Position numbers and translations under genes: made by a program. From an uncultured Trichococcus sp. (GTDB lineage Bacteria > Bacillota > Bacilli > Lactobacillales > Aerococcaceae): a stretch of DNA of 64,000 bases. Below the pieces are notes generated by a model that saw only the letters and a program-made list of their open reading frames with translations, searched no databases and was not told the origin of the DNA. How positions within the stretch are numbered: position 1 is the stretch's first letter; each line of letters begins with the position of its first letter. The stretch is from the NCBI RefSeq assembly GCF_963663645.1, contig NZ_OY760499.1, positions 124,001 to 188,000 on the forward strand. The letters run 5' to 3'. Shown piece by piece: positions 36,612 through 45,778 of this stretch.

Positions 36612-37781
36612 ATGAACAAAATGAAACTATTGCTGTTGGCTGATACAGAGTCTGATCGCCAGAACATCATGGGAATATTAAAAAATATTGATTACGTCAA
36701 TGTGATTGGGGATTATACCGATGAAGAAGCGGCATGGGATAGTCTGGAAAGATCTTCAGCTGAAATTATGCTACTAGGAGCTGGAGTGAACGGAGAAGGC
36801 TATTCTTTTGCAGAAAGGCTGTCTGCAATCCATCCTGAGCTCGGTATTATTATGCTGGAAAATGAATTGTTGGAAGAGACCATGCATAATGCCCTTTTTT
36901 CAGGCGCCAAGGATGTGCTGGTGAAACCATTGGAGCCCGAAAAAGTGGCAGGTGCTATCTATCGAATTCATCAACTGAGCGAAAGGAAAGCTGCCTTGCA
37001 AAACAACAGTATCCATAAGAAAGCTCGGAAAAGAGATCTGGGCCAAGTGTATACCGTATTTAGTACCAAAGGTGGAGTAGGGAAGACTTTTGTTTCCATA
37101 AATTTAGCGGCTTCTCTTGCGAAGAAAACAGATGCTCGGGTAGTATTGCTTGATTTGGATCTTGATTTTGGCAATGCCGCATTGGCCCTGAATCTTTATC
37201 CAAAATTCACTATTTCTGACGTAGTTGATGATATTCGCAATATCGACAGCGATCTGATTGAAAGTTATTTGATGCCACATGAATCAGGAATTAAAGTATT
37301 GCCGGCAAACTTGCAGCAACAAATGAACGATTACATGAATGCAGAACACATCCGCATCATTCTGGAATCATTGCGGGAGTCATTTGACTACATCGTCGTC
37401 GACATGCCTGCCCGTTTCGTGGACAAGGTGATGCCTGCATTGGCTTTGGCAGACACACTTTTGGTTGTTACCACACCGGAAATTTCTTCCGTACGGAATG
37501 TGAAGGCCTTGTTGGCTACGTTGATGGATTTGAATTTCCCACAATCAAAAGTCAAGATCATCTTGAACAAAGAGCAGATTCGGGGAGACATCAAACAGAA
37601 AGACATCGAGGTTACGTTGAACAAAAAGGTGGATGCTGCAATCGGATTTGATTATCAAAAAGTTTTGTCTTCTTTAAATAGAGGAATCCCCTTGGTATCA
37701 GAGTATCCGAAAAACGTCGTTTCAAAGAATATTGAGAAACTCTGCCTTAGGATTGTACAAGATGAACCATTAAAAGCTTAA
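36612..37781 (+). CDS. cpaE: Tad locus ATPase CpaE/TadZ with degenerate receiver domain
   Basis: This 389-residue protein has an N-terminal response-regulator-like domain (about 1-125) and a MinD/ParA-type ATPase domain. The deviant Walker A motif KGGVGKT is near residue 155, with LLDLDLDFG following. TadZ proteins place the Tad machine at a cell pole. The receiver seems unable to be phosphorylated: the usual Asp position reads IMLLGAGVNGEG, with Gly where Asp is expected, though the late Lys (VLVKPL) is kept. ATG follows AAGCGCGGTGA. Confidence 0.9.
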   Translation: MNKMKLLLLADTESDRQNIMGILKNIDYVNVIGDYTDEEAAWDSLERSSAEIMLLGAGVNGEGYSFAERLSAIHPELGIIMLENELLEETMHNALFSGAKDVLVKPLEPEKVAGAIYRIHQLSERKAALQNNSIHKKARKRDLGQVYTVFSTKGGVGKTFVSINLAASLAKKTDARVVLLDLDLDFGNAALALNLYPKFTISDVVDDIRNIDSDLIESYLMPHESGIKVLPANLQQQMNDYMNAEHIRIILESLRESFDYIVVDMPARFVDKVMPALALADTLLVVTTPEISSVRNVKALLATLMDLNFPQSKVKIILNKEQIRGDIKQKDIEVTLNKKVDAAIGFDYQKVLSSLNRGIPLVSEYPKNVVSKNIEKLCLRIVQDEPLKA

Positions 37782-37819
37782 AAATCAAGTAAAGCAACCT
37801 ACCAAAAGAGGGTGAGAAA

Positions 37820-39216
37820 ATGATGAATATCGAGGCATATGGAAATTTCGGCTTCTCTGAAAACAAGGAACAGGGTGAAAATCTGGAGGGGCAGAATGTC
37901 ATCGCCAAAAGGCGCAGTGATTTGGACGAATTGTCCTATGAGGTTTTGCAGATCGTCATTGATCAAATTCCCGAATCAAAAGCAGGGGACGACCTCTCTG
38001 CACAACATAAGAGAACGCAAGAGAAGATAAATGAGGTGATCAATACCATCATTTTTGAACAAAAGCGGCATCTTTCCTTTGCGGACAAAAAACGAGTGAA
38101 TATGACCGTAATGAATGAAGTTTATCATTATGGTCCGATTACGGATCTTCTGAATGACGTTACCGTTACGGAAGTAATGGTAAATGGCCCAAAAAAAATA
38201 TTTGTAGAACGAGAGGGAAAAATTCAGCAGACGGATAACGAATTTCGTGACGACAAGCATGTCATGCATATCATTGATAGAATCATTTCGCCGTTAGGGA
38301 GACGTGTTGATGAAAGCTCTCCATTAGTCGATGCACGCTTGCCGGATGGATCACGTGTCAATGTCATTATCCCGCCACTGGCAGTGAAAGGGCCATCCAT
38401 AACAATCCGAAAATTTGCGAAAGATCCTTTCACCGCTGATGATTTGATTTCTTTCGGAACACTGAGCGCTGACCTTGCCCAATTCTTACGTCACTGCGTA
38501 AGAGGACGCACAAATTTATTGGTTTCTGGAGGGACGGCAGTGGGAAAACTACCTTATTGAACATCCTATCCGGTTATATCCCTGATGATGAACGAATTAT
38601 CACCATTGAAGATGCTGCGGAAGTACAGTTGCAGCAACCGCATGTAGTGACTTTGGAATCAAGGCCTGCAAATATCGAAGGAAAAGGGAAAATAACTATT
38701 AGGGATTTAGTGGTCAACTCTTTGCGTATGCGCCCGGACCGCATTATTGTCGGTGAAGTTCGTGGTGGGGAAGCTTTGGATATGTTGCAAGCGATGAACA
38801 CGGGGCATGATGGATCGTTAACGACTGTGCACGCCAACACGCCTCGTGACAGCTTGTCACGGTTGGAGACAATGGTCATGATGTCTGGAATCGAATTGCC
38901 ATCCCGCGCTATTCGGGAACAAGTATCTTCCGCTATAAATGTGGTTGTCCAAGTCGAAAGAATGTTGGATGGGACCCGCAAAGTATCGAAGGTCAGTGAA
39001 ATTGTCGGTATGGAGGGAGATACCGTTACCTTACAGGACATCTTCATTTTCAATCAAGAAGGAATCGATGAGAAGGGAAAAGTCAGAGGAAGACACCAAG
39101 CAACAGGTGTAACCCCAAGTTTTTTGCCGAAATTGAAAGCTCACGGCGAGAATGTATCAGCAAGTCTTTTCAAACCATCGAATTTCCGCTCGGACATGTA
39201 CAGAAAGGGGAATTGA
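37820..39216 (+). pseudogene. cpaF: pilus secretion ATPase CpaF/TadA, frameshifted in Walker A
   Basis: Two frames together encode a normal-length (~465 residue) CpaF. Frame one (from ATG 37820) runs through the N-terminal domain and breaks at 38535-38537, reading [11 protein letters not shown] then stop at 38560. The other frame continues with [15 protein letters not shown] and carries the Walker B region [15 protein letters not shown] and [15 protein letters not shown]. Adding one G at 38535-38537 restores [15 protein letters not shown]. CpaF powers pilin extrusion, so as written the pilus would not be built. A sequencing error is possible, because everything else in the gene is intact. Confidence 0.88.
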
Positions 39217-39217
39217 T

Positions 39218-40180
39218 ATGCTGCCGATTATGTTGATTTCCATTTTCATTACTGTCCTGTCTGCAGTGTATGGCATTTACTTGGTTTTCTTTGAACATAG
39301 ACATTCCGTAAAGGAAAGACTGTCACAAACCAGGCAAGCTGATGTGGCAGCTTCGAATGAGGATGTCCAGATTGAAAAAGGAAATAAGCTTTCTTTATGG
39401 TTGAAAAAATTCAATAAGGATATGGAAAAATCAAAATACTATTTGAATGTACAGTCTAAATTGCTTCAAGCTTACATCAAGATGAAACCTCTCGAATTTG
39501 TCAAAATTTCCCTTGCTGCTGGCTTGATAACGGGTGTATTGCTCCATCTGATTACTGGCAACCTGTTATTTTTGTTCATCGGATTTTTTGTGGGTTACAA
39601 AATTCCGGAAGTAATTTTGGAAATAATCAGGAAGAAGAGAGTGCGCAAGTTGAACGCGCAGCTGCCGCAAGCTTTAGGATTGCTTGCTAATGGCTTGCGG
39701 GCAGGTTACAGTTTTCCGCAGGCGATGGCGGTCATTACGAAAGAAATGGAGGCACCTATCGCTGATGAGTTCGGAAAAGTTTTGCGCGAAAATGCGTATG
39801 GCAAGCCGATGGAAGAGGCTTTGGTGGATTTTTCCAAACGGACAGATGATGAAGATCTGGATATGTTCATCACTACCCTTCTGATCCAAATGAACGTCGG
39901 AGGCGATTTAGCGGAAATTTTGGACACCATTTCGGAAACAATCCGTGAGCGCGTCAAATTAAGAGGGGAAATCAGAACGCTTACCGCGCAGAACCGCATG
40001 TCTGCTTGGGTAGTCGGCATCATGCCATTCGCCTTAGCGTTATTGACGTATAAAGCGAGTCCAGATCAAGCATTTGCTTTCATCACAAATCCAATTGGAA
40101 TGATAATGGGCATCGTAGCAGCAGTATTGATGGTCATCGGCGTTTTCGCGTTGATCAAAATCGTGAACATAAAAGTATAA
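39218..40180 (+). CDS. tadB: Tad inner-membrane platform protein TadB
   Basis: This 320-residue protein has the type II secretion F (T2SSF) domain. QLPQALGLLANGLRAGYSFPQAM lies in the middle, and hydrophobic segments occur at the N-terminus, around 100-130 and at the C-terminus. It forms the membrane platform with TadC on which CpaF acts. ATG 39218 follows GAAAGGGGAA and lies one base after the cpaF stop; the longer open frame upstream is inside cpaF. Confidence 0.92.
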   Translation: MLPIMLISIFITVLSAVYGIYLVFFEHRHSVKERLSQTRQADVAASNEDVQIEKGNKLSLWLKKFNKDMEKSKYYLNVQSKLLQAYIKMKPLEFVKISLAAGLITGVLLHLITGNLLFLFIGFFVGYKIPEVILEIIRKKRVRKLNAQLPQALGLLANGLRAGYSFPQAMAVITKEMEAPIADEFGKVLRENAYGKPMEEALVDFSKRTDDEDLDMFITTLLIQMNVGGDLAEILDTISETIRERVKLRGEIRTLTAQNRMSAWVVGIMPFALALLTYKASPDQAFAFITNPIGMIMGIVAAVLMVIGVFALIKIVNIKV

Positions 40181-40193
40181 AGGGGAGATAAAA

Positions 40194-41111
40194 ATGGAAA
40201 TTCTGGTTTATGGTTCTGTTTTTCTCACCAGCATGGGAGTTCTCTACGTAATCTACGAACGATTTCTCGAGCCGAAAGCGTTAGTAAAAGAACGTTTGGA
40301 TAATGTGAAGATCATTACCGATACGCGGGAGGCTCTATCTGATGAGATGCATGAGCCTTTCACGCAGCGGGTCATCAATCCAGCGTATGAAAAAATAGTA
40401 ATACACTTGGGGGAATTTGCCCCTTCATCCATTCGTGACAAGTACAATGCTTTGCTTGCCAGTGCCGGGTTATTGGATAAAATGAAATACTACAATATCC
40501 TTGCGATTCAATTTCTTCTGGCAAGTTTGTTGGTTTTGATGAATTTCGTCATTTCCAGAAGATTTGGAAGCCCAATCAATTCCACGTTCCTGTTTGTGGC
40601 TGTGCTGCTGGGTTTCTTATTTCCTTATTCGGTCTTGAAATCAAAGTCAGAGGAGCGCAGACAAAAAATTCAGCATGGTCTGCCTAACTTTCTGGACTTG
40701 CTGCATGTAACAGTTGAAGCAGGCTTGTCTTTTGATATGTCCATTTATCGCACAACCAGCAAATTGAAAGGACCGTTGAGTGATGAATTATTATTCACTA
40801 TGAACGAGATGAATAAAGGGCGTGACCGCTCGGAAGCATTTCGTGATTTGGTTAAACGCACACAGGTTGAAGATTTGGCCACATTTGTCACTTCGATCAT
40901 TCAGGCTGAGGAACTTGGTTCAAACATCGGGAACGTCCTTCGGATTCAGTCGGAAACAATCCGCACCGTAAAACGCCAGCGGTTAGAAACACAGGCTGCA
41001 AAAATTCCAGTCAAAATGACGATTCCCATGACACTCTGCCTACTGCCTGCGATGTTGATAGTGGCTGTTGGACCATCCATCATCAGTATCATGGAGAATT
41101 TTTTGAAATGA
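40194..41111 (+). CDS. tadC: Tad inner-membrane platform protein TadC
   Basis: This 305-residue T2SSF-domain protein pairs with TadB. LPNFLDLLHVTVEAGLSFD near residue 160 is the family motif, and hydrophobic segments lie near the N-terminus, at 100-145 and at the C-terminus. The start ATG follows AAAGGGGAG, 13 bases after tadB. It is intact. Confidence 0.92.
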   Translation: MEILVYGSVFLTSMGVLYVIYERFLEPKALVKERLDNVKIITDTREALSDEMHEPFTQRVINPAYEKIVIHLGEFAPSSIRDKYNALLASAGLLDKMKYYNILAIQFLLASLLVLMNFVISRRFGSPINSTFLFVAVLLGFLFPYSVLKSKSEERRQKIQHGLPNFLDLLHVTVEAGLSFDMSIYRTTSKLKGPLSDELLFTMNEMNKGRDRSEAFRDLVKRTQVEDLATFVTSIIQAEELGSNIGNVLRIQSETIRTVKRQRLETQAAKIPVKMTIPMTLCLLPAMLIVAVGPSIISIMENFLK

Positions 41112-41136
41112 AAACAGCAGAAAGGAGATGCTCAGC

Positions 41137-43635
41137 ATGTTCGTAAAGAAAATATCCTTGATCGTTACACTCGTAAGCCTGTTTTTTTTGAGTATACCCT
41201 ATGTCTGTGCGGAAGAAACAACTACTTCGGAAAAAATTGCTGTTTCCCTGGTGATTGACACCTCTGGGAGTATGGCCGAAACGGACCCGAATAACTTGAG
41301 AAAGACAGCGTCGGAAATCTTTATTGATCTGCTGAGCCCTGATGACTATCTCGGTGTCGCCATGTTTTCTACTGATGCTGTGGAAGCAATCCCCATGCAA
41401 CAGGTGGCAAGCATGGAAAACAAAGAAAATTTGAAAGCTACACTTGCCCCTGCGATAACGGCGTCGGGGGATACGGATTATTTAAAAGCTTTACAAGCCG
41501 CAGAGTATCAACTTGATAGTTTTGCTGAGCAAGATGTCCGAAAGGTAATCATCTTTCTGACAGATGGGGTGCCCGATCCAGACCCGGCTCAAAGAGATAA
41601 TCCGGATTTCATATCAGGCTATATGGAAAGTATTTGGGCAACGACGGCAAATATCGGATTAAAGGATTATCCGATTTATACATTAGGATTCGGAAATTCC
41701 GATCAGAGCATTCTGCAACGGATTGCAGCTGATTCCCGTGGTGAAGCGAAATTCATTGAAAGTCCCAGTGCAATTGCAACCAATTTTTTTGAGGTTCTTC
41801 GTATGCTGAAGAATCGTCAGACATTCTTCAACGAAAGCTTGGACATCCAGGGAGAGCAAGCCATTCCCTTTTCCATTGATCCCTATACTTCCCAAGTGAC
41901 GATGGTTTTGGCAAATGAAAATGCCGGGTTGGATGTGTCTGTCGTATCGTCAGATGGGCAAATGGTACCCCAAAATTTAGGGGTGCAAAAAAACGATAAT
42001 TATTCCATCATCACATTGAATCAACATGAGAAGGAATTGACCGGCGAATGGCAATTAATCGTAAATGGAACTGGTAACGTGCAACTATTCGGCGATAAGG
42101 ATCTGTTCTTCAAATCTTGGATGGTGGAACCGCAGACAAACATGCAACATCCCGTTAATGAACCGCTTAATGTGACGGTTGCTGTGTTGGGGGAACTATC
42201 CCCGCAGATGACAGTTGAGGTTCTGGTCTCAAAGAACGGCATACCTGAAACGAACAGTATCCAGTTAGCCTCAAAAGATGGCTATTATGTGGGTACTTAT
42301 GATGAGGTGGATCAACAAGGGATTTATTCTTTGGAGACGGTCGTAAAAGATGGGGATATTTTGGTTACGAAAAGCTTGACCAATATTAAAGTCCAAGAAT
42401 TGCCTGCTTTGAGAACGGATGAGTACGAAAAAGACACCCTTACCTATAAGCTATCGGAAAGTAAAAAGGTCACTGGATATCTCGAGATGCATGAGAATGT
42501 GGTAGACAGTCAACACGGTATAGAAATCACCAGCTTTAATTTGGTGAAGAACTATACTGATGGGAGACAAGAAATACAGGCATTATCGGACAGTCCGGAT
42601 GAAGCCAACGGGGACTTAGTTGGTGGAGATGGAATCTATTCAGCGGTTATGCCATTTGACCAAGAAGGTGAATTTTCCGCGTCTTTAGTTGTGCAAGGAG
42701 TTTATAAAGGCGACATGTTCCAGTTGGAAGAGGATTTGGGAGATTATAGGGTCGTCTCTTCGGGAGAAGTAGTCGGTACAATTCTTAAGACTGATTTGCT
42801 TGGAAAACCTGGAGGAGAAATCAGCGTCCCGATTCATTTGGAAAACTATTCCGGAAGGAGTGAAACGATAACGGTCGAAATCGACCCTGCAATCGGAACT
42901 GTCCAATCAACCCCAATTTTGTTGGAATCAGGTGAAATACTGGACGGTGTTGTTGCAGTGAAACTGTCCGATGGCATCAATTTGGCTGATCATAACGTTC
43001 AGTTAAGTTTAGCAGCTATGGATCCTTTGACAGTGGTGACAACGGATCTGCGGGCCGCTGTTTCTGTCGTATCCGGCACGGACATGTTGATGATAAACTT
43101 GAAAGACGCATTCCACAATAATCAGGGCATCATAATCCTGATTATTGTGCTGATGGTTGCGTTTGTTGCAATTGGCCGTCTATTGTACTTCGTCTTAGTC
43201 AAGAAAAAAATGAGCAACTTGGGATATTTAGAGTACAACAAAAAAGACTCCACCGATTCTATGATGAAATTCCAGTTGCCTAAGAATGTCTCAAAAATAT
43301 CCATTTCTTTTGGGGGACATAATAAAAATGCTGATGTAAGCATCATGGAAACCCGATACAAATATAATCTGAACCTTGCCGTGGTGAAAAATAACAAGGG
43401 GATGAAATGGGTTGAAGGATATAAGTCGTTATCAAAAGGCTACAAACCATTTCACCTACTATTGAATGCGGAAGCTCCAGGTATATTCATGATTGATGGG
43501 GAAGTTCTTACACATAGGGAAATATTTGATCAGGATACGTTTGAAACTGGGGGATATACATTTGTGTACAGAACGGAAGTAAAAAGTCTCAAGCAACAAG
43601 AAAAAGCAAAAAATGTGCTGGAAGGTAAGATGTGA
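41137..43635 (+). CDS. Tad-associated von Willebrand A domain surface protein
   Basis: This ~832-residue protein has a signal peptide ending at VCAEE and a VWA domain with the metal-site motif DTSGSM at residue 41 (region about 35-215). A long extracellular part rich in beta-sandwich-like sequence follows. One membrane helix lies at about 663-688. The ~145-residue cytoplasmic tail ends with a beta-type pattern (DGEVLTHREIF, then GGYTFVYRTE) somewhat like an FHA fold; this is inference. No LPxTG motif is present. Its place inside the Tad operon suggests an adhesin or assembly partner. ATG 41137 is chosen because ATG 41128 overlaps AAAGGAG. Confidence 0.85.
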   Translation: MFVKKISLIVTLVSLFFLSIPYVCAEETTTSEKIAVSLVIDTSGSMAETDPNNLRKTASEIFIDLLSPDDYLGVAMFSTDAVEAIPMQQVASMENKENLKATLAPAITASGDTDYLKALQAAEYQLDSFAEQDVRKVIIFLTDGVPDPDPAQRDNPDFISGYMESIWATTANIGLKDYPIYTLGFGNSDQSILQRIAADSRGEAKFIESPSAIATNFFEVLRMLKNRQTFFNESLDIQGEQAIPFSIDPYTSQVTMVLANENAGLDVSVVSSDGQMVPQNLGVQKNDNYSIITLNQHEKELTGEWQLIVNGTGNVQLFGDKDLFFKSWMVEPQTNMQHPVNEPLNVTVAVLGELSPQMTVEVLVSKNGIPETNSIQLASKDGYYVGTYDEVDQQGIYSLETVVKDGDILVTKSLTNIKVQELPALRTDEYEKDTLTYKLSESKKVTGYLEMHENVVDSQHGIEITSFNLVKNYTDGRQEIQALSDSPDEANGDLVGGDGIYSAVMPFDQEGEFSASLVVQGVYKGDMFQLEEDLGDYRVVSSGEVVGTILKTDLLGKPGGEISVPIHLENYSGRSETITVEIDPAIGTVQSTPILLESGEILDGVVAVKLSDGINLADHNVQLSLAAMDPLTVVTTDLRAAVSVVSGTDMLMINLKDAFHNNQGIIILIIVLMVAFVAIGRLLYFVLVKKKMSNLGYLEYNKKDSTDSMMKFQLPKNVSKISISFGGHNKNADVSIMETRYKYNLNLAVVKNNKGMKWVEGYKSLSKGYKPFHLLLNAEAPGIFMIDGEVLTHREIFDQDTFETGGYTFVYRTEVKSLKQQEKAKNVLEGKM

Positions 43636-43636
43636 T

Positions 43637-43981
43637 ATGGGCAAACTAGTGAAGAGAGAGACGAATGAGGTCATTTTAGAGGATGCCAAGATCGCAGATA
43701 GCTTCATCAGCCGATTCGTGGGCTTGATGGGGAAAAAGGATTTGCCTGAAGAGGCAGGTCTGATCATAAAACCATGTAATAGTGTGCATTGTTTTTTCAT
43801 GAGATTCCCTATAGATGTCATCTTTATGGATTCCAATGATAGGGTCGTCCATATTATGCCCGCGATGAAACCAGGAAGAATTTCTCCGATTGTTAGGAAA
43901 GCGACATATGTGATTGAGAGTAATGCGTACACATTGAGCGAGAAATTACGGATTGGTGATGCAATCTCTGTCGGAAAATAG
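43637..43981 (+). CDS. DUF192 family protein
   Basis: This ~114-residue protein matches DUF192: SFISRFVGLMGKKDLPEEAGLIIKPC, then SVHCFFMRFPIDVIFMDSN and RKATYVIESNA. The family is small, beta-rich and of unknown biochemical role; members often sit in Tad loci. The start ATG 43637 is one base after the VWA gene stop, with GGAAGG 12 bases before. Unlike many members it has no signal peptide. Confidence 0.85.
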   Translation: MGKLVKRETNEVILEDAKIADSFISRFVGLMGKKDLPEEAGLIIKPCNSVHCFFMRFPIDVIFMDSNDRVVHIMPAMKPGRISPIVRKATYVIESNAYTLSEKLRIGDAISVGK

Positions 43982-44045
43982 GCAAAAGACATCAATGAAA
44001 GATAAATGGCTCACAGAGAAATCCTTTTACGAAGGAGGGAAGGCA

Positions 44046-44966
44046 ATGCTGAAGAAATTAAGAAAATTAAAGAGTGAAGAACATGGACAGGCATTAGTTT
44101 TTTTTGTCGGAATATTTGCGATACTGTTGGCCGTTATGGCTTTTGTTGTTGATGTAGGCAGCGTATATGTAGAAAAAGCGAAGCTGCAAAATGCAGTAGA
44201 TGCGGCGGCTTTAGCTGGTGCGTACGATTTAACTGGTGGGGATGATGTAATCGCTGAAACCATTGCTAGAGGCAGTGCAAACAATTATTTTGATTCAAAT
44301 GGATATGAAGATGTTATTCCCATAATTGATCCTGAAGCTAATAGTGTAAAAGTATCAGCAATTAAGAATGTAAATTATACATTTGCACAAATCATAGGGT
44401 TGAGTAGCGCAAATGTAAAGGCCAGTGCGACCGCGTCCATTAGTCCAGCGGATGGTGTCACAGGTGTAATACCTGTAGGGGTTGTACAACAGATTTTCAA
44501 CATTGGACAGGAATATACATTGAAAGAAGGCGGAGGGGACGGGGCTAACGGAAACTTTGGCGGATTGGATTTTGGCTCATTGACCAGTTTTGTAAACAGC
44601 AGTTTCAAAAAAGGCGGAGCTGCTTTATTTCAGGATCTCGTCACAGAAGGTTATGATCAACCTATTTTTGTCGGTGAGAAAGTAGATACCGAGCCTGGTG
44701 CTATGTCCGGTAAAAGCTTTACAGAAAACAAAATAGCCTTTATACCATTAGTCGATAGCATGGATGTTGAAGGAAAGAAGGAGCTAACGATTGTCGGGTT
44801 TGCTGCATTTAAAGTTAAGAATTATTACGAAGAAAAAACAGAAATTGATGGAAAAACAGTCAAGAAAGGTGTGATCGTTGGTACATTTGAATATGATGTT
44901 GCTGCCAGTAGCGTTGCCGGAACATATCCTGACTCTGGTTTGCGTAATGTGAGGCTTACTGAATAG
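44046..44966 (+). CDS. tadG: TadG-like pseudopilin
   Basis: This 306-residue protein starts with a TadG-type segment: HGQALVFFVGIFAILLAVMAF, then VDVGSVYVEKAKLQNAVDAAALAGA. The extracellular part has no recognised domain and includes a Gly-rich stretch (EGGGDGANGNFGG) near residue 162. TadG proteins are minor pilus components. ATG 44046 follows GAAGGAGGG. It is the last gene of the Tad cluster, and a terminator lies 135 bases downstream. Confidence 0.87.
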   Translation: MLKKLRKLKSEEHGQALVFFVGIFAILLAVMAFVVDVGSVYVEKAKLQNAVDAAALAGAYDLTGGDDVIAETIARGSANNYFDSNGYEDVIPIIDPEANSVKVSAIKNVNYTFAQIIGLSSANVKASATASISPADGVTGVIPVGVVQQIFNIGQEYTLKEGGGDGANGNFGGLDFGSLTSFVNSSFKKGGAALFQDLVTEGYDQPIFVGEKVDTEPGAMSGKSFTENKIAFIPLVDSMDVEGKKELTIVGFAAFKVKNYYEEKTEIDGKTVKKGVIVGTFEYDVAASSVAGTYPDSGLRNVRLTE

Positions 44967-45100
44967 CGTTCAGCTCAAGATAAATTTTGTATGTGGGCCA
45001 GTAGGTGGGTGCTAAATTGGAATATTTGGTAAGAACTCGATGACCTGGATGAAGCAATGAGCCATCTTATATTTCGGAGTGCAAAAGTTGAGTGGATATG

Positions 45101-45149
45101 AAAAAAAGCATCGAGTTACCCGTTGTATGGGAATAGTCGATGCTTTTTG
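45101..45149. terminator. bidirectional terminator after tadG
   Basis: AAAAAAGCATCGA pairs with TCGATGCTTTTTG. It serves the Tad operon on the plus strand and the small 45171 gene on the minus strand. Confidence 0.8.
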
Positions 45150-45170
45150 TACAGCTGGCGAGACGTAAGA

Positions 45171-45452
45171 TTAAAGTGTATATGCTTCAATTAATAATCT
45201 TCTCCCAACATTAATTTCTTTGTGGTTATTCAAAGCCAACGTTACCAAGTATTTATAAAGTGGTAGGATATCGATTGTTTTTCGAAATTCAAATTTCTGC
45301 ATTTCGAAACTTTCTGTGTGTGCTTTTCTTTTGACGTTCATTAGATAGGTGATGGTAATCTCGCTATCATCAAAACCGAATCCTGCCGTTTCCATTTCAA
45401 CATCAATTATATTCGTAAGATAAATGGGTTTGAAGGATGTCTTTTTGCCAAT
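45171..45452 (-). CDS. small unknown protein, possible non-AUG start
   Basis: This protein of about 93 residues is not recognised. It is charged, with no membrane segment; the C-terminal half (KTIDILPLYKYLVTLALNNH) looks helical. The frame is open and coding-like up to an excellent ribosome site (AGAGAGGG), but the codons at the right distance are ATA (45455) and ATT (45452), not ATG/GTG/TTG. The first ATG is at 45395, 19 codons inside, with no good ribosome site. Composition is AT-rich like the Tad region. It shares a bidirectional terminator with tadG. Confidence 0.55.
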   Translation of the reverse strand: MGKKTSFKPIYLTNIIDVEMETAGFGFDDSEITITYLMNVKRKAHTESFEMQKFEFRKTIDILPLYKYLVTLALNNHKEINVGRRLLIEAYTL

Positions 45453-45567
45453 TATTGTCCCTCTCTAATATATGTTGATGGTGTTAGTATACTGCAATGT
45501 TTCATATTTGCGTATATTCTTAAACAATCAAGGCCTTATTAATATAAAGAAAATCAATAAGCAGACG

Positions 45568-45596
45568 TTGACAGGAAACTACTTAAAAAGTATAAT
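45568..45596 (+). promoter_or_regulatory. consensus promoter of tRNA-Leu
   Basis: TTGACA (45568-45573), a 17-bp spacer, and TATAAT (45591-45596): a perfect sigma-A promoter 15 bases before the tRNA. Confidence 0.85.
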
Positions 45597-45611
45597 GAAA
45601 TAGTTGGTTTT

Positions 45612-45695
45612 GCGGTCATGGCGGAATGGCAGACGCGCCAGCTTGAGGGGCTGGTGGGAGTTACTCCCGTGGAAGTTCGAGTCTTCTTGGCCGCA
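45612..45695 (+). tRNA. tRNA-Leu (anticodon GAG)
   Basis: The acceptor stem GCGGTCA pairs with TGGCCGC (45688-45694) with one G-U pair. The anticodon arm is CCAGC-TTGAGGG-GCTGG, giving anticodon GAG, which reads CUC and CUU leucine codons. The variable arm is long (GGGAG/CTCCC), as expected for a class II tRNA. The T arm is GGAAG-TTCGAGT-CTTCT. CCA is not encoded. Confidence 0.96.
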
Positions 45696-45704
45696 TAATA
45701 ATTC

Positions 45705-45752
45705 AAAAATAGGATTTCCTTCATCATATTGATGTCGGGAATCCTATTTTTT
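45705..45752. terminator. bidirectional terminator between tRNA-Leu and the PH-domain gene
   Basis: AAAAATAGGATTTCC pairs with GGGAATCCTATTTTT (14 of 15 positions), with T-runs on both strands. Confidence 0.88.
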
Positions 45753-45778
45753 AGTATCAAGATGGATGTTGTTTTTAT

